Shown here piece after piece: positions 1 to 7,911 of a DNA stretch of 64,000 bases. Every line of letters begins with the position of its first letter. Position 1 is the stretch's first letter. Where the stretch lies: contig JAKFYJ010000015.1 in NCBI GenBank assembly GCA_021730935.1, forward strand, positions 1-64,000. The letters are read 5' to 3'. Under the pieces are notes generated by a model. The model was not told the origin of the DNA. It did not search any database and saw nothing but the letters and a program-made list of their open reading frames with translations. Made by a program: the position numbers and the translations under genes. The stretch comes from Elusimicrobiota bacterium (GTDB lineage Bacteria > Elusimicrobiota > Elusimicrobia > 2-02-FULL-39-32).

Positions 1-2
1 GA

Positions 3-128
3 GACAATGTGGAGATGGACGTGGACTTGGAAGGCAAGCCCGTGGCCATGGAGAAACAGCTCCGCTTCGCCATCCGCGAAGGCGGACACACGGTCGGCGC
101 CGGCGTCGTCACTGAGATTCTGGAATAG
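3..128 (+). CDS. tuf: Elongation factor Tu, C-terminal end (truncated by window)
   Basis: Translation [41 protein letters not shown] matches the EF-Tu C-terminus. Confidence 0.95.
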   Translation, partial: DNVEMDVDLEGKPVAMEKQLRFAIREGGHTVGAGVVTEILE

Positions 129-130
129 TC

Positions 131-292
131 ATGGCTGACAGAAATATACAAACCCTCGTTTGCTCCGACTGTAAACGCAAGAATTATCATTATCAGGCCG
201 GAAAGAAAAGAGCGGACAAGAAAAAGACTGAAGTCAGCAAGTTCTGCCGCGCTTGCAAAAAGCACACGCTTCATAAAGAAGCGAAAAGTTAA
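131..292 (+). CDS. rpmG: 50S ribosomal protein L33
   Basis: Translation MADRNIQTLVCSDCKRKNYHYQAGKKRADKKKTEVSKFCRACKKHTLHKEAKS; CxxC pairs; directly after tuf. Below the ORF-track length cutoff. Confidence 0.92.
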   Translation: MADRNIQTLVCSDCKRKNYHYQAGKKRADKKKTEVSKFCRACKKHTLHKEAKS

Positions 293-308
293 TCGTCACC
301 TTTTTTTG

Positions 309-379
309 GGGGGAATCGGTTAATGGCAAACCACTGGTCTCCAAAACCAGGACTGGGGGTTCAAGTCCCTCTTCCCCCG
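309..379 (+). tRNA. tRNA-Trp (CCA)
   Basis: GGGGGAA/TTCCCCC acceptor stem, CTGGT-CTCCAAA-ACCAG anticodon arm, GGTTCAAGTCC T arm. Confidence 0.93.
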
Positions 380-422
380 CGGTTCTAAGAGAGAAAAATA
401 GAGTGGAACACAAGGAGAAAGC

Positions 423-947
423 ATGTTTCTAAATTATTTGGCCGGCGTCATTTCTCTGGTCATGGCCATCGCGGCTTTTGTGCCTTGGGTGACAGTTTGG
501 TTTTATTCCCTCAAGGGAATCGAGAGCATTTACGGCATCGGCGTCCTCCTCGTGGGGCTCATGGGCGTGACCGTTTCAGCGTTCCAGCACCTCTCAGGCA
601 GAATCCGGGGACAGGCTTTCATCGCGGCTTCCATCATCTCTCTGGCTTGCGAAGGGTTATATTTCAGAAAGATGGCCGAGATCGGATCCGTTTTGACGGA
701 TATCCTGGACACCCTCAAAGCTCTTTTCGGCGACAAGCTCACCATGAAACTCCAGGAAGTTCTGGGCGAACAATGGTCCAAGCTGGCGTTTCAGATCGCG
801 GACAAACTTGCTCAGAGAGCGGGAATTGACGCGTCATTCAGCGGGCTGGACTTCATCGGCGGGGGCCTCATTTTGGCGGTCCTCAGCTCTCTCGCGCTTC
901 TCGCGGCGGGCATTGTGCTCGAAAAAAATAAACCAACGGTAGAGTGA
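423..947 (+). CDS. Hypothetical membrane protein
   Basis: ORF with hydrophobic N- and C-terminal segments, between tRNA-Trp and secE. Confidence 0.7.
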   Translation: MFLNYLAGVISLVMAIAAFVPWVTVWFYSLKGIESIYGIGVLLVGLMGVTVSAFQHLSGRIRGQAFIAASIISLACEGLYFRKMAEIGSVLTDILDTLKALFGDKLTMKLQEVLGEQWSKLAFQIADKLAQRAGIDASFSGLDFIGGGLILAVLSSLALLAAGIVLEKNKPTVE

Positions 948-1132
948 CCATGTTTGAACAAATAACGGCTTTTTTCAAAGAATCTTACGCGGAACTTCAG
1001 AAAGTGACCTGGATCTCCAGGAAGGAAGTGATGGGGTCCACCATCGTCATCATCATCCTGATCGGCATCCTTTCCCTCTTCGTCGCGTTGATCGACATGT
1101 TTTTCGTTAAACTTATCAAATGGGTGATTTAA
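944..1132 (+). CDS. secE: Preprotein translocase subunit SecE
   Basis: FFKESYAELQKVTWISRKEVMGSTIVIIILIGILSLFVALIDMFF; upstream of nusG. Confidence 0.95.
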   Translation: MTMFEQITAFFKESYAELQKVTWISRKEVMGSTIVIIILIGILSLFVALIDMFFVKLIKWVI

Positions 1133-1674
1133 TGTCTGAAAATCAAGGGCGCGCATGGTATGTCATTCACACCTATTCCGGTCATGAGGACAAGGTCAAG
1201 GCGACGCTGGAAAAGCTGATCAACAATCAGACTCTCGCGAGCAAGGTGTTCAAGATCCTGATCCCGACGGAAGATGTTGTGGAAATCAAGAAGAACAAAC
1301 GCACCATCAAGAAAAGAAAATTTTTCCCGGGCTATGTGCTGGCCGACATGTCCATTGACGACCAGACCTATTGGCTGGTCAGAAACACCCCCGGAGTGAC
1401 CGGGTTCCTGGGCGGCATCAAGCCCACGGCCTTGCCGGAATCCGAAGCCAAGAATTTAATCGACCTCGCCACTGCGAACCCGGAATCCAAGCCGAAAGCG
1501 GCCATCCAGTTCGAGCAGGGAGAGACGGTTCGGATCAACGAAGGTCCGTTCAAACATTTCATCGGAACAGTCGAAGAAGTCAACGAAGAGCGCGCCAAGA
1601 TCAAAGTGATGGTGTCCATATTCGGCCGGGGAACTCCCGTCGAGCTGGATTTCCTTCAGGTAGAGAAATTATAA
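1132..1674 (+). CDS. nusG: Transcription termination/antitermination protein NusG
   Basis: WYVIHTYSGHEDKV; PGYVLADM; NTPGVTGFLG; KOW motif near C-terminus. Start taken at ATG 1132 rather than 1120. Confidence 0.97.
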   Translation: MSENQGRAWYVIHTYSGHEDKVKATLEKLINNQTLASKVFKILIPTEDVVEIKKNKRTIKKRKFFPGYVLADMSIDDQTYWLVRNTPGVTGFLGGIKPTALPESEAKNLIDLATANPESKPKAAIQFEQGETVRINEGPFKHFIGTVEEVNEERAKIKVMVSIFGRGTPVELDFLQVEKL

Positions 1675-1686
1675 GAGGACAGTGCT

Positions 1687-2118
1687 ATGGCAAAGAAAAT
1701 AAAAACCCAAATCAAGTTGCAGATCCCGGCCGCCGCGGCCAACCCCGCGCCTCCCGTCGGCCCCGCGCTCGGTCAGCACGGCGTCAATATCATGGATTTT
1801 TGCAAGCAGTTCAATGAAAGGACCAAGACCATGGAAGCCGGCATGCTCATTCCCGCCGTCATCACCGTGTTTGAAGACCGCTCTTTCACTTTCATCACCA
1901 AGATGCCCCCCATCTCTTCTCTTTTGAAGAAAGCGGCAGGCCTTGCCACCGCTTCCGGAGTTCCGAATCGCAATAAAGTCGGAAAAATCTCCAAGAAACA
2001 GGTGGAAGAAATCGCAACGCGCAAGATGCCGGACTTGAACACCAAGGACCTGGCCGCGGCTTCCCGCATGGTTGAAGGCACAGCCCGCAGCATGGGCATT
2101 GATATCTCGGACAAATAA
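1687..2118 (+). CDS. rplK: 50S ribosomal protein L11
   Basis: [40 protein letters not shown]. Confidence 0.98.
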   Translation: MAKKIKTQIKLQIPAAAANPAPPVGPALGQHGVNIMDFCKQFNERTKTMEAGMLIPAVITVFEDRSFTFITKMPPISSLLKKAAGLATASGVPNRNKVGKISKKQVEEIATRKMPDLNTKDLAAASRMVEGTARSMGIDISDK

Positions 2119-2130
2119 AAGGAAACGAAC

Positions 2131-2826
2131 ATGGGAAAAAGAATCGCTGAACTCGAAAAGAAGATCGACAAGAAAAAGAAATACTCTTTGGAAGAAGCCG
2201 CCAAGCTCGTCAAGGAAACCTCGAAAGCGAAGTTTGACGAGACGATTGAGCTTCACATCCGTTTGGGCATTGATCCCAAACAGACCGACCAGTCCGTGCG
2301 CGGCACCGTCGTGCTGCCTGCCGGAACCGGAAAAACCCGCATCGTTGCCGTCATCGCCAAGGGCGAAAAAGTGAAGGAAGCCGAGAAGGCAGGAGCCGAC
2401 GCTTTCGGCGACGCTGATTTGATCGAGAAAATTTCAAAGGGCTGGATGGATTTTGATGTGCTGGTGGCAACGCCGGACGCCATGAAAGATCTCAGCAAGC
2501 TCGGAAAAGTCCTCGGACCCCGCGGACTCATGCCCAACCCGAAAGCCGGAACCGTGACTTTGGATGTTGCCCGCACCGTCAAAGAACTCAAAGGCGGACG
2601 AATTGAATTCAAGAACGATGATTTCGGAATCGTCCACAGCGCGATCGGGAAAGCCTCTTTTTCTCCAAGCCAGATCGCTGAAAACGCCCGGGCGCTCATC
2701 AACATCATCGTGAAGTCCAAGCCCGCCTCCGCCAAGGGAAGTTATTTGAGAAGCGTTTCTCTCTCTTCCACCATGGGACCCGGCGTCACGGTTGATCCCA
2801 ACCAGAAGTTCTCCGTCGCGGTTTAA
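2131..2826 (+). CDS. rplA: 50S ribosomal protein L1
   Basis: L1 signature GKVLGPRGLMPNPKAGTVT. Confidence 0.98.
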   Translation: MGKRIAELEKKIDKKKKYSLEEAAKLVKETSKAKFDETIELHIRLGIDPKQTDQSVRGTVVLPAGTGKTRIVAVIAKGEKVKEAEKAGADAFGDADLIEKISKGWMDFDVLVATPDAMKDLSKLGKVLGPRGLMPNPKAGTVTLDVARTVKELKGGRIEFKNDDFGIVHSAIGKASFSPSQIAENARALINIIVKSKPASAKGSYLRSVSLSSTMGPGVTVDPNQKFSVAV

Positions 2827-2913
2827 TCTCAAACGGAAAACCCGAAGAAACTAAGTCGCAACAGTTTTTTTCTGTTAGCCACCTGTCTTGCTGGATTATC
2901 TCTGGCAAGTCTT

Positions 2914-3654
2914 TTGATATATGCGTTTGGCATCGAACCATTTTGGATTGAGACCACTCATCACACTCTCTCCGCTCCAATCAAGAAAACCTTAAAAATT
3001 GCACATCTCACAGATATCCACACAAGAGGCCTCGGAAAAAGAGAAAATCGAATTCTCAAAATATTACATGAAGAAAATCCTGATGTTATAGTTATCACAG
3101 GAGACACTAACTGCGGCGGATCAAATTACAAGGATTGCAAAGCAATCCTTTCTCTTCTCAAGGCTCCTCTGGGCGTATATCTTGTCCGGGGCAATTGGGA
3201 AAATTGGTTTCCTATGTCCGCGACAGAAGAGCTCAGATTTTATGATTCACTAGGCATTAAATTTTTATTGAACCAAAATGTTGCGTTACGAGAAGAGGTA
3301 ACCTTAATCGGACTGGATGAGCTGATATGGGGTCACGCCAATTTTCAGCAAGCTTTTGATGGGATTGCTAATGATACTTACAAAATTGCGCTTTTTCATT
3401 CCCCCGAAGCATTCGATAAAATCTCTGATAAGTTAGATCTTGCTCTTGCCGGGCATACGCATGGGGGCCAAATTAATTTTTTTGGACTCGGTCCAATTTG
3501 GCTTCCGCAAGGATCCGGAGATTATATTAATGGGTGGTATACTAAGGGAGATGCAAAAATGTATGTCAGCCGCGGAATCGGGACTTCAATCATCCCAGCC
3601 AGATTTTTTTCTCGCCCGGAAATTGCAATCATCACACTGCAACCTGAACAATAA
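2914..3654 (+). CDS. Calcineurin-like metallophosphoesterase (YkuE/YaeI-like); true start lies upstream of 2914 and is unclear
   Basis: AHLTDIHTRG, VITGDTN, GNWE, LAGHTHGGQ motifs. In-frame upstream codons encode KKLSRNSFFLLATCLAGLSLASL, a signal/TM-like N-terminus. Confidence 0.85.
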   Translation: MIYAFGIEPFWIETTHHTLSAPIKKTLKIAHLTDIHTRGLGKRENRILKILHEENPDVIVITGDTNCGGSNYKDCKAILSLLKAPLGVYLVRGNWENWFPMSATEELRFYDSLGIKFLLNQNVALREEVTLIGLDELIWGHANFQQAFDGIANDTYKIALFHSPEAFDKISDKLDLALAGHTHGGQINFFGLGPIWLPQGSGDYINGWYTKGDAKMYVSRGIGTSIIPARFFSRPEIAIITLQPEQ

Positions 3655-3729
3655 TACTCAAATAATCATCCGGCTCCCACTCCTCAGCGGCGCGGGATTA
3701 TTTCTAAATTTAAGATGTCATCAAAAGAG

Positions 3730-4011
3730 TCAGTGATGGAAACGAAGCGATTTTGAGAATACCCCTTCCTTGATGTACTCCTTTATCAATGACTGATACG
3801 GAATATTGATCTCATTCGCCTTTTCTTTTAAGCGATCAAGCAGATATTCCGGGATGCGGAGAGAGATGGAGCGGCTGGTGGGCTTGAGATTGGGAAAGCT
3901 GATTCTCTCAAAATCAGACGGCTCATAATGTTTAGACAGATCTGTTTTCGCCCAAAAGCGCCTTTCCTGATCTTCATTTTTAAATTTAGGAATTTTCAGC
4001 AACTTTTTCAT
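3730..4011 (-). CDS. BrnA/CopG-like antitoxin
   Basis: TSRSISLRIPEYLLDRLKEKANEINIPYQSLIKEYIKEGV ribbon-helix-helix-like tail; overlaps the BrnT-like gene. Confidence 0.75.
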   Translation of the reverse strand: MKKLLKIPKFKNEDQERRFWAKTDLSKHYEPSDFERISFPNLKPTSRSISLRIPEYLLDRLKEKANEINIPYQSLIKEYIKEGVFSKSLRFHH

Positions 4012-4282
4012 AAAGTGCCACCTCCTTTCTATTTATACGTCTTGCCGAAATAATACGAATTTTCCCCGCTCGTTCTGTATAAGCGATGAACATCAATTTT
4101 CCCTTTTTCGTCTTGCCTAAAAGAATATATCTTTGCTCAATCCCCGAATGCAATTTATCTTTTAATATAACTTTTGCACTGTCAAAAAATGGCTCTTCAC
4201 TCTCAAAATCCTCGATCTTATGCTTCTTATTTTTACCCCTATTTCCTCTGTCCCATTCAAATTCAAAAACTTTTCGATCGTT
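3986..4282 (-). CDS. BrnT-like type II toxin
   Basis: FEFEWDRGNRGKNKKH...RYILLGKTKKGKLMFIAYTERAGKIRIISARRINRKE; start at internal Met (MNDRK) preferred. Confidence 0.8.
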   Translation of the reverse strand, partial: NDRKVFEFEWDRGNRGKNKKHKIEDFESEEPFFDSAKVILKDKLHSGIEQRYILLGKTKKGKLMFIAYTERAGKIRIISARRINRKEVALYEKVAENS

Positions 4283-4314
4283 CATGATGTATATACTGTA
4301 TTGTACGCCCCGAT

Positions 4315-6099
4315 TCATAAATTGTCAAGGCCGTATTCCTGCCAGCGGAGGGTGACTTTCTCGATGATCTCAGGAGACATCTCCACGGGGTCAGGATAAC
4401 CCCGTTTCCATGAGGCGTCAATGCCCATGGGACCGGAGTGGACGGCTCTCGAACCGCGCAGTTCAGTCCTTGCAAACAACACGTCCCGCTCGCAATCAAA
4501 CCTCGTAAAAATTCCCCAGATCAAAAGCACGTCATTTTCGAGAGGAACATCCTCACTCACGACCACAATCATCTTGAGGGACTGAAATTCGGAACGGTCC
4601 AGAATCCTCTTCAAAACTTCCCGGCTGTCTCCTTTCACCTTGACAGCCAGAAGCGCGTCCTCCAGCAGCCGCCAATTCACAATCTGGGGATGAATCCCGT
4701 TCAGGTCCGGAAGCGCCACGGGAACTTTGGGCTCAAATCCTTTTCCCCGGGTGGCGTCCACGATCATCTTGCTCCCGCGGTTGATCCTGGGGCCGGTGAA
4801 ATCCAATGTGTCCTGCGATGTCCCTGGAATCAAAAGAAAATCTTCTTCGGGATTGAAATGGTCCCTCACGGCGCGCAGAAGTGCGCGGAAATCGCGGACC
4901 GGGACCTCAGGATCGACAATGAAGATGCACTTGGAAAGAGACAGCTGTCCTTCGCCCAAAAGCCCGAAAGCGGTCTTGAGCCCTTCTTTTTCATAGCGCT
5001 GTTTCACGCCCGCAACCAGAAGGTTGTGAAAACCCGCCTCGAAATAAGCCCACATGTCGACAAGTTCCGGTTTGATCATTTTAATCATCGGCAAAAAAAG
5101 ACTGGAGACGGATTCCCCCATGGCTTTGTCTTCCTGAGGGGGTTTCCCGACGACAGCCGCATGAAAGATCGCGTTTGTTTTGTGCGAAATCGATTTGATT
5201 TCAAGCACGGGAAAGGGCGAGGCGTGGGAATAATGGCCGAAATGGTCTCCGAACGGACCTTCCATTTGAGTCCGGCCCGGGCGCGCGATGCCTTCAATCA
5301 CAAACTCGGCGGTTGCAGGGACTTCCAGGGCCGTGGTTTGAAGGCGAACCGTCTCCACAGGTTTTCCTCTCACCAGCCCCGCAAAACTGAGTTCGTCCAT
5401 GCCTTCGGGAAGCGGGAATATGGCGGAAAGCCAGAGGAGAGGGTCAGCCCCGATCACAACAGCGACTTCAAGCGGCTGGTTCAGCTTCTCGGCTTCCGCG
5501 AAATGAAATCCTCCGCCCTTTTGGATCTGCCAGTGAAGTCCGATTTCGTTTTTGGAAAACACCTGGAGGCGATAAACCCCGCAGTTGCGCTCGCCCGTGA
5601 CGGGATGTTTTGTGAACACGAGACCTGCCGTGATGAACTTGCCGCCGTCTTTGGGCCAGCATTTGAGAATAGGAAACTTGGAAAGGTCGATGTCCCCGCC
5701 CGTGAGCACATTTTCCTGAAATGGGGCGGAAGAAACCTTTTTAGGTTTTGCGGCGAGGACCTGCTTGAGGAAAGACTTGTTTTCCCAGAGCCAGGAAAAA
5801 ATTTTGCCCTGCGGCGCGGAAGATTTGAGCGACTCAAGGGCATGGGATATTTGGCCGCTGATGGTTTCCGGGGCGCCGCCCAACACTGTTTCGATATTCT
5901 CGCGGGTTCCAAGCAGGTTGACCGCAAGAGGAAAATGGGAATTTTTAACTTTTTCAAAGAGGAACGCCGGAACTTCCGCTCCGCTCTGATAAAGCCGGTT
6001 TATGATTTCAGGGATTTCGAGTTCCGGATCGGTTTCGCAAGAGATCTTTTTGAGGCGGCCTCGGGCTTCGAGAAACTTGAGATATTCCGGAAGGGTCAA
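4315..6099 (-). CDS. ubiD: UbiD family decarboxylase (possibly menaquinone-type, MqnL-like)
   Basis: Full-length UbiD-type sequence next to UbiX and UbiA homologues. Confidence 0.9.
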   Translation of the reverse strand: MTLPEYLKFLEARGRLKKISCETDPELEIPEIINRLYQSGAEVPAFLFEKVKNSHFPLAVNLLGTRENIETVLGGAPETISGQISHALESLKSSAPQGKIFSWLWENKSFLKQVLAAKPKKVSSAPFQENVLTGGDIDLSKFPILKCWPKDGGKFITAGLVFTKHPVTGERNCGVYRLQVFSKNEIGLHWQIQKGGGFHFAEAEKLNQPLEVAVVIGADPLLWLSAIFPLPEGMDELSFAGLVRGKPVETVRLQTTALEVPATAEFVIEGIARPGRTQMEGPFGDHFGHYSHASPFPVLEIKSISHKTNAIFHAAVVGKPPQEDKAMGESVSSLFLPMIKMIKPELVDMWAYFEAGFHNLLVAGVKQRYEKEGLKTAFGLLGEGQLSLSKCIFIVDPEVPVRDFRALLRAVRDHFNPEEDFLLIPGTSQDTLDFTGPRINRGSKMIVDATRGKGFEPKVPVALPDLNGIHPQIVNWRLLEDALLAVKVKGDSREVLKRILDRSEFQSLKMIVVVSEDVPLENDVLLIWGIFTRFDCERDVLFARTELRGSRAVHSGPMGIDASWKRGYPDPVEMSPEIIEKVTLRWQEYGLDNL

Positions 6100-6109
6100 G
6101 GCAGTGGGT

Positions 6110-6661
6110 TTAAAGAGAAGATTCTTTCCAGCCCGTTGCCGGAATGGAGGGGTCGAGCAGTTGGATGACGCGCTCTGAAAAAAGGCGCGCCTGGTCCTGC
6201 AAGGTGACGGCGTTTTGATAAAAAGACGGGGAGATGGGCATGACGACGGCTCCGGCCTGCGAGAGTTCGAGCATGTTTTTGATGATGATCGTGGAAAGGG
6301 GCGTTTCTCGGATGCAGAGGATCAGTTTCCTCCTCTCTTTGAGGGCCACGGCGGCCGCGCGGGTCATGAGGGAATCGGAAATGCCGCAGTTGATTTTGGA
6401 CAGCGTGGATGCGGAACAAGGCAGGATCACCATGGCCTCAAACTGATTGGAACCCGAAGCCAAGGGAGAGGAGATGTCCTCGTTGGAATAAACTTTCCTG
6501 GCATAAGGCGCGAGGTTTTCGAGGGTGAGACCCGTTTCCTGGGCCAGGACGGATTTTCCCCACTTGGACGAGATCAGATATTTCTCGCCTGGACACATTT
6601 TTAAAAATTCGACTCCAAAAACCACGCCTGAGGCGCCCGTCATGCCGACGATGATTTTCAT
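6110..6661 (-). CDS. ubiX: Flavin prenyltransferase UbiX family
   Basis: MKIIVGMTGASGVVFGVEFL; MVILPCSASTLSKINCGISDSLMTRAAAVALKERRKLILCIRETPL. Confidence 0.93.
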   Translation of the reverse strand: MKIIVGMTGASGVVFGVEFLKMCPGEKYLISSKWGKSVLAQETGLTLENLAPYARKVYSNEDISSPLASGSNQFEAMVILPCSASTLSKINCGISDSLMTRAAAVALKERRKLILCIRETPLSTIIIKNMLELSQAGAVVMPISPSFYQNAVTLQDQARLFSERVIQLLDPSIPATGWKESSL

Positions 6662-6671
6662 GGGTTCCTCC

Positions 6672-7523
6672 TCACTTCACCGCAACCATCAAGAAAACGA
6701 CAAAGGCCAAAGCCGCGTTCACTTTAAAAAAGGCGAAATCGATCACGGGAGGAGACAGGGGTTCATTTTCCACGCGGAAATGGCTGATCAGGAGCAAGGC
6801 CCCTGACAAACCAAGAAACATAAACGACAGAGGAGAATTCAAAACCTGCTGAACCAAGGTCCCCAGGAACAAGATCGAAATAAAATGAAACAATCTTGCC
6901 GCGCGCAAAGCGTTCGCCTGCCCCAAACGGGCGGGCATGGAATAAACGCCGTGTTCACGGTCAAATTTTTCGTCGAGGAGCGCATAAATGATGTCGAAAC
7001 CCGCCACCCAGAAAACGCAGAACCCTGAAAGAAGCAGAGCCGGGGCCATTTGGCTGAAGGGCAGGATGCGGGGCGAAACGGCCAGCCATCCGCCCAGAGG
7101 AGCCGTCCCCCAGGAGAGGCCCAGCCACAGATGGCACCACAGGGTCCCTCGTTTGAGGAGCGGATAAATCAAAAACAATGCAATGGGAATGAGCGAAAGC
7201 CAAAAACACAGGGCTGAAAGCTGATACGCCGAGAAAGCAAAGAGCGCGGCGGAACTCCAGGTGAAAATCCAGGCGGCGGAAACAGAAATTTTTCCCGAGG
7301 GAATTTCCCGGGCCTGGGTTCTTGCATTTTTTGCGTCAATCTTGGCGTCCAAAATTCTATTGAACCCAAAACCCGCGGCGCGAGCGCCCATCACGGCAAA
7401 AACGATCCATAAAATCTGCGTCCAGAGGATGTCCTTCGTTCCGATCGCAAGCAAGGTCCCGGAAAACACCACCGGAAGAGAGAAGAGCGTGTGCTCGATT
7501 TTTATGAATTTGAGATATTTCAA
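6672..7523 (-). CDS. ubiA: UbiA family prenyltransferase
   Basis: ARAAGFGFNRILDAKIDAKNARTQAREIPSGKIS; multi-TM. Confidence 0.9.
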   Translation of the reverse strand: MKYLKFIKIEHTLFSLPVVFSGTLLAIGTKDILWTQILWIVFAVMGARAAGFGFNRILDAKIDAKNARTQAREIPSGKISVSAAWIFTWSSAALFAFSAYQLSALCFWLSLIPIALFLIYPLLKRGTLWCHLWLGLSWGTAPLGGWLAVSPRILPFSQMAPALLLSGFCVFWVAGFDIIYALLDEKFDREHGVYSMPARLGQANALRAARLFHFISILFLGTLVQQVLNSPLSFMFLGLSGALLLISHFRVENEPLSPPVIDFAFFKVNAALAFVVFLMVAVK

Positions 7524-7526
7524 AGT

Positions 7527-7907
7527 TTATCTCGTTTCGTCCAGGACGGTGGTCACGAGGCCTTCAAGTTTTTCGCTGAGATAAGGTTTGAGGAGGCAGG
7601 CATTCGCGCCGACTTCCATGGCCATGGCGTCGAGCGTCGGAGTGGGGCTTCCGGTCAGCATGATCATGGGCGTGAACTTCATTCTGGGATCGTCCCGGAT
7701 CACGCGCGCGAGCTGCCAGCCGTCCATGTTGGGAAGCAGGATGTCGACGAGGACAAGGTCCGCGGACTGGTTTCTCAGATATTCCAAAGCCGCTTCAGCG
7801 CTGTCCACCTGAATGGGTTCATGGCCCATCCCCTTCATCATCGTGGCCACCAGATCGTTGACTTCTGAATCATCGTCGACGATTAATATCTTTTTCTGAT
7901 TGATCAT
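7527..7907 (-). CDS. Stand-alone response regulator receiver (REC) protein
   Basis: ILIVDDDSEV, LVLVDILLPNMDGW, MLTGS, LLKPY. Confidence 0.92.
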   Translation of the reverse strand: MINQKKILIVDDDSEVNDLVATMMKGMGHEPIQVDSAEAALEYLRNQSADLVLVDILLPNMDGWQLARVIRDDPRMKFTPMIMLTGSPTPTLDAMAMEVGANACLLKPYLSEKLEGLVTTVLDETR

Positions 7908-7911
7908 CTTT

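Noticed and set aside
4438-6168. 576-aa plus-strand ORF
   Set aside because: Fully antisense to a clear UbiD homologue; composition and lack of recognisable domains fit a shadow ORF.
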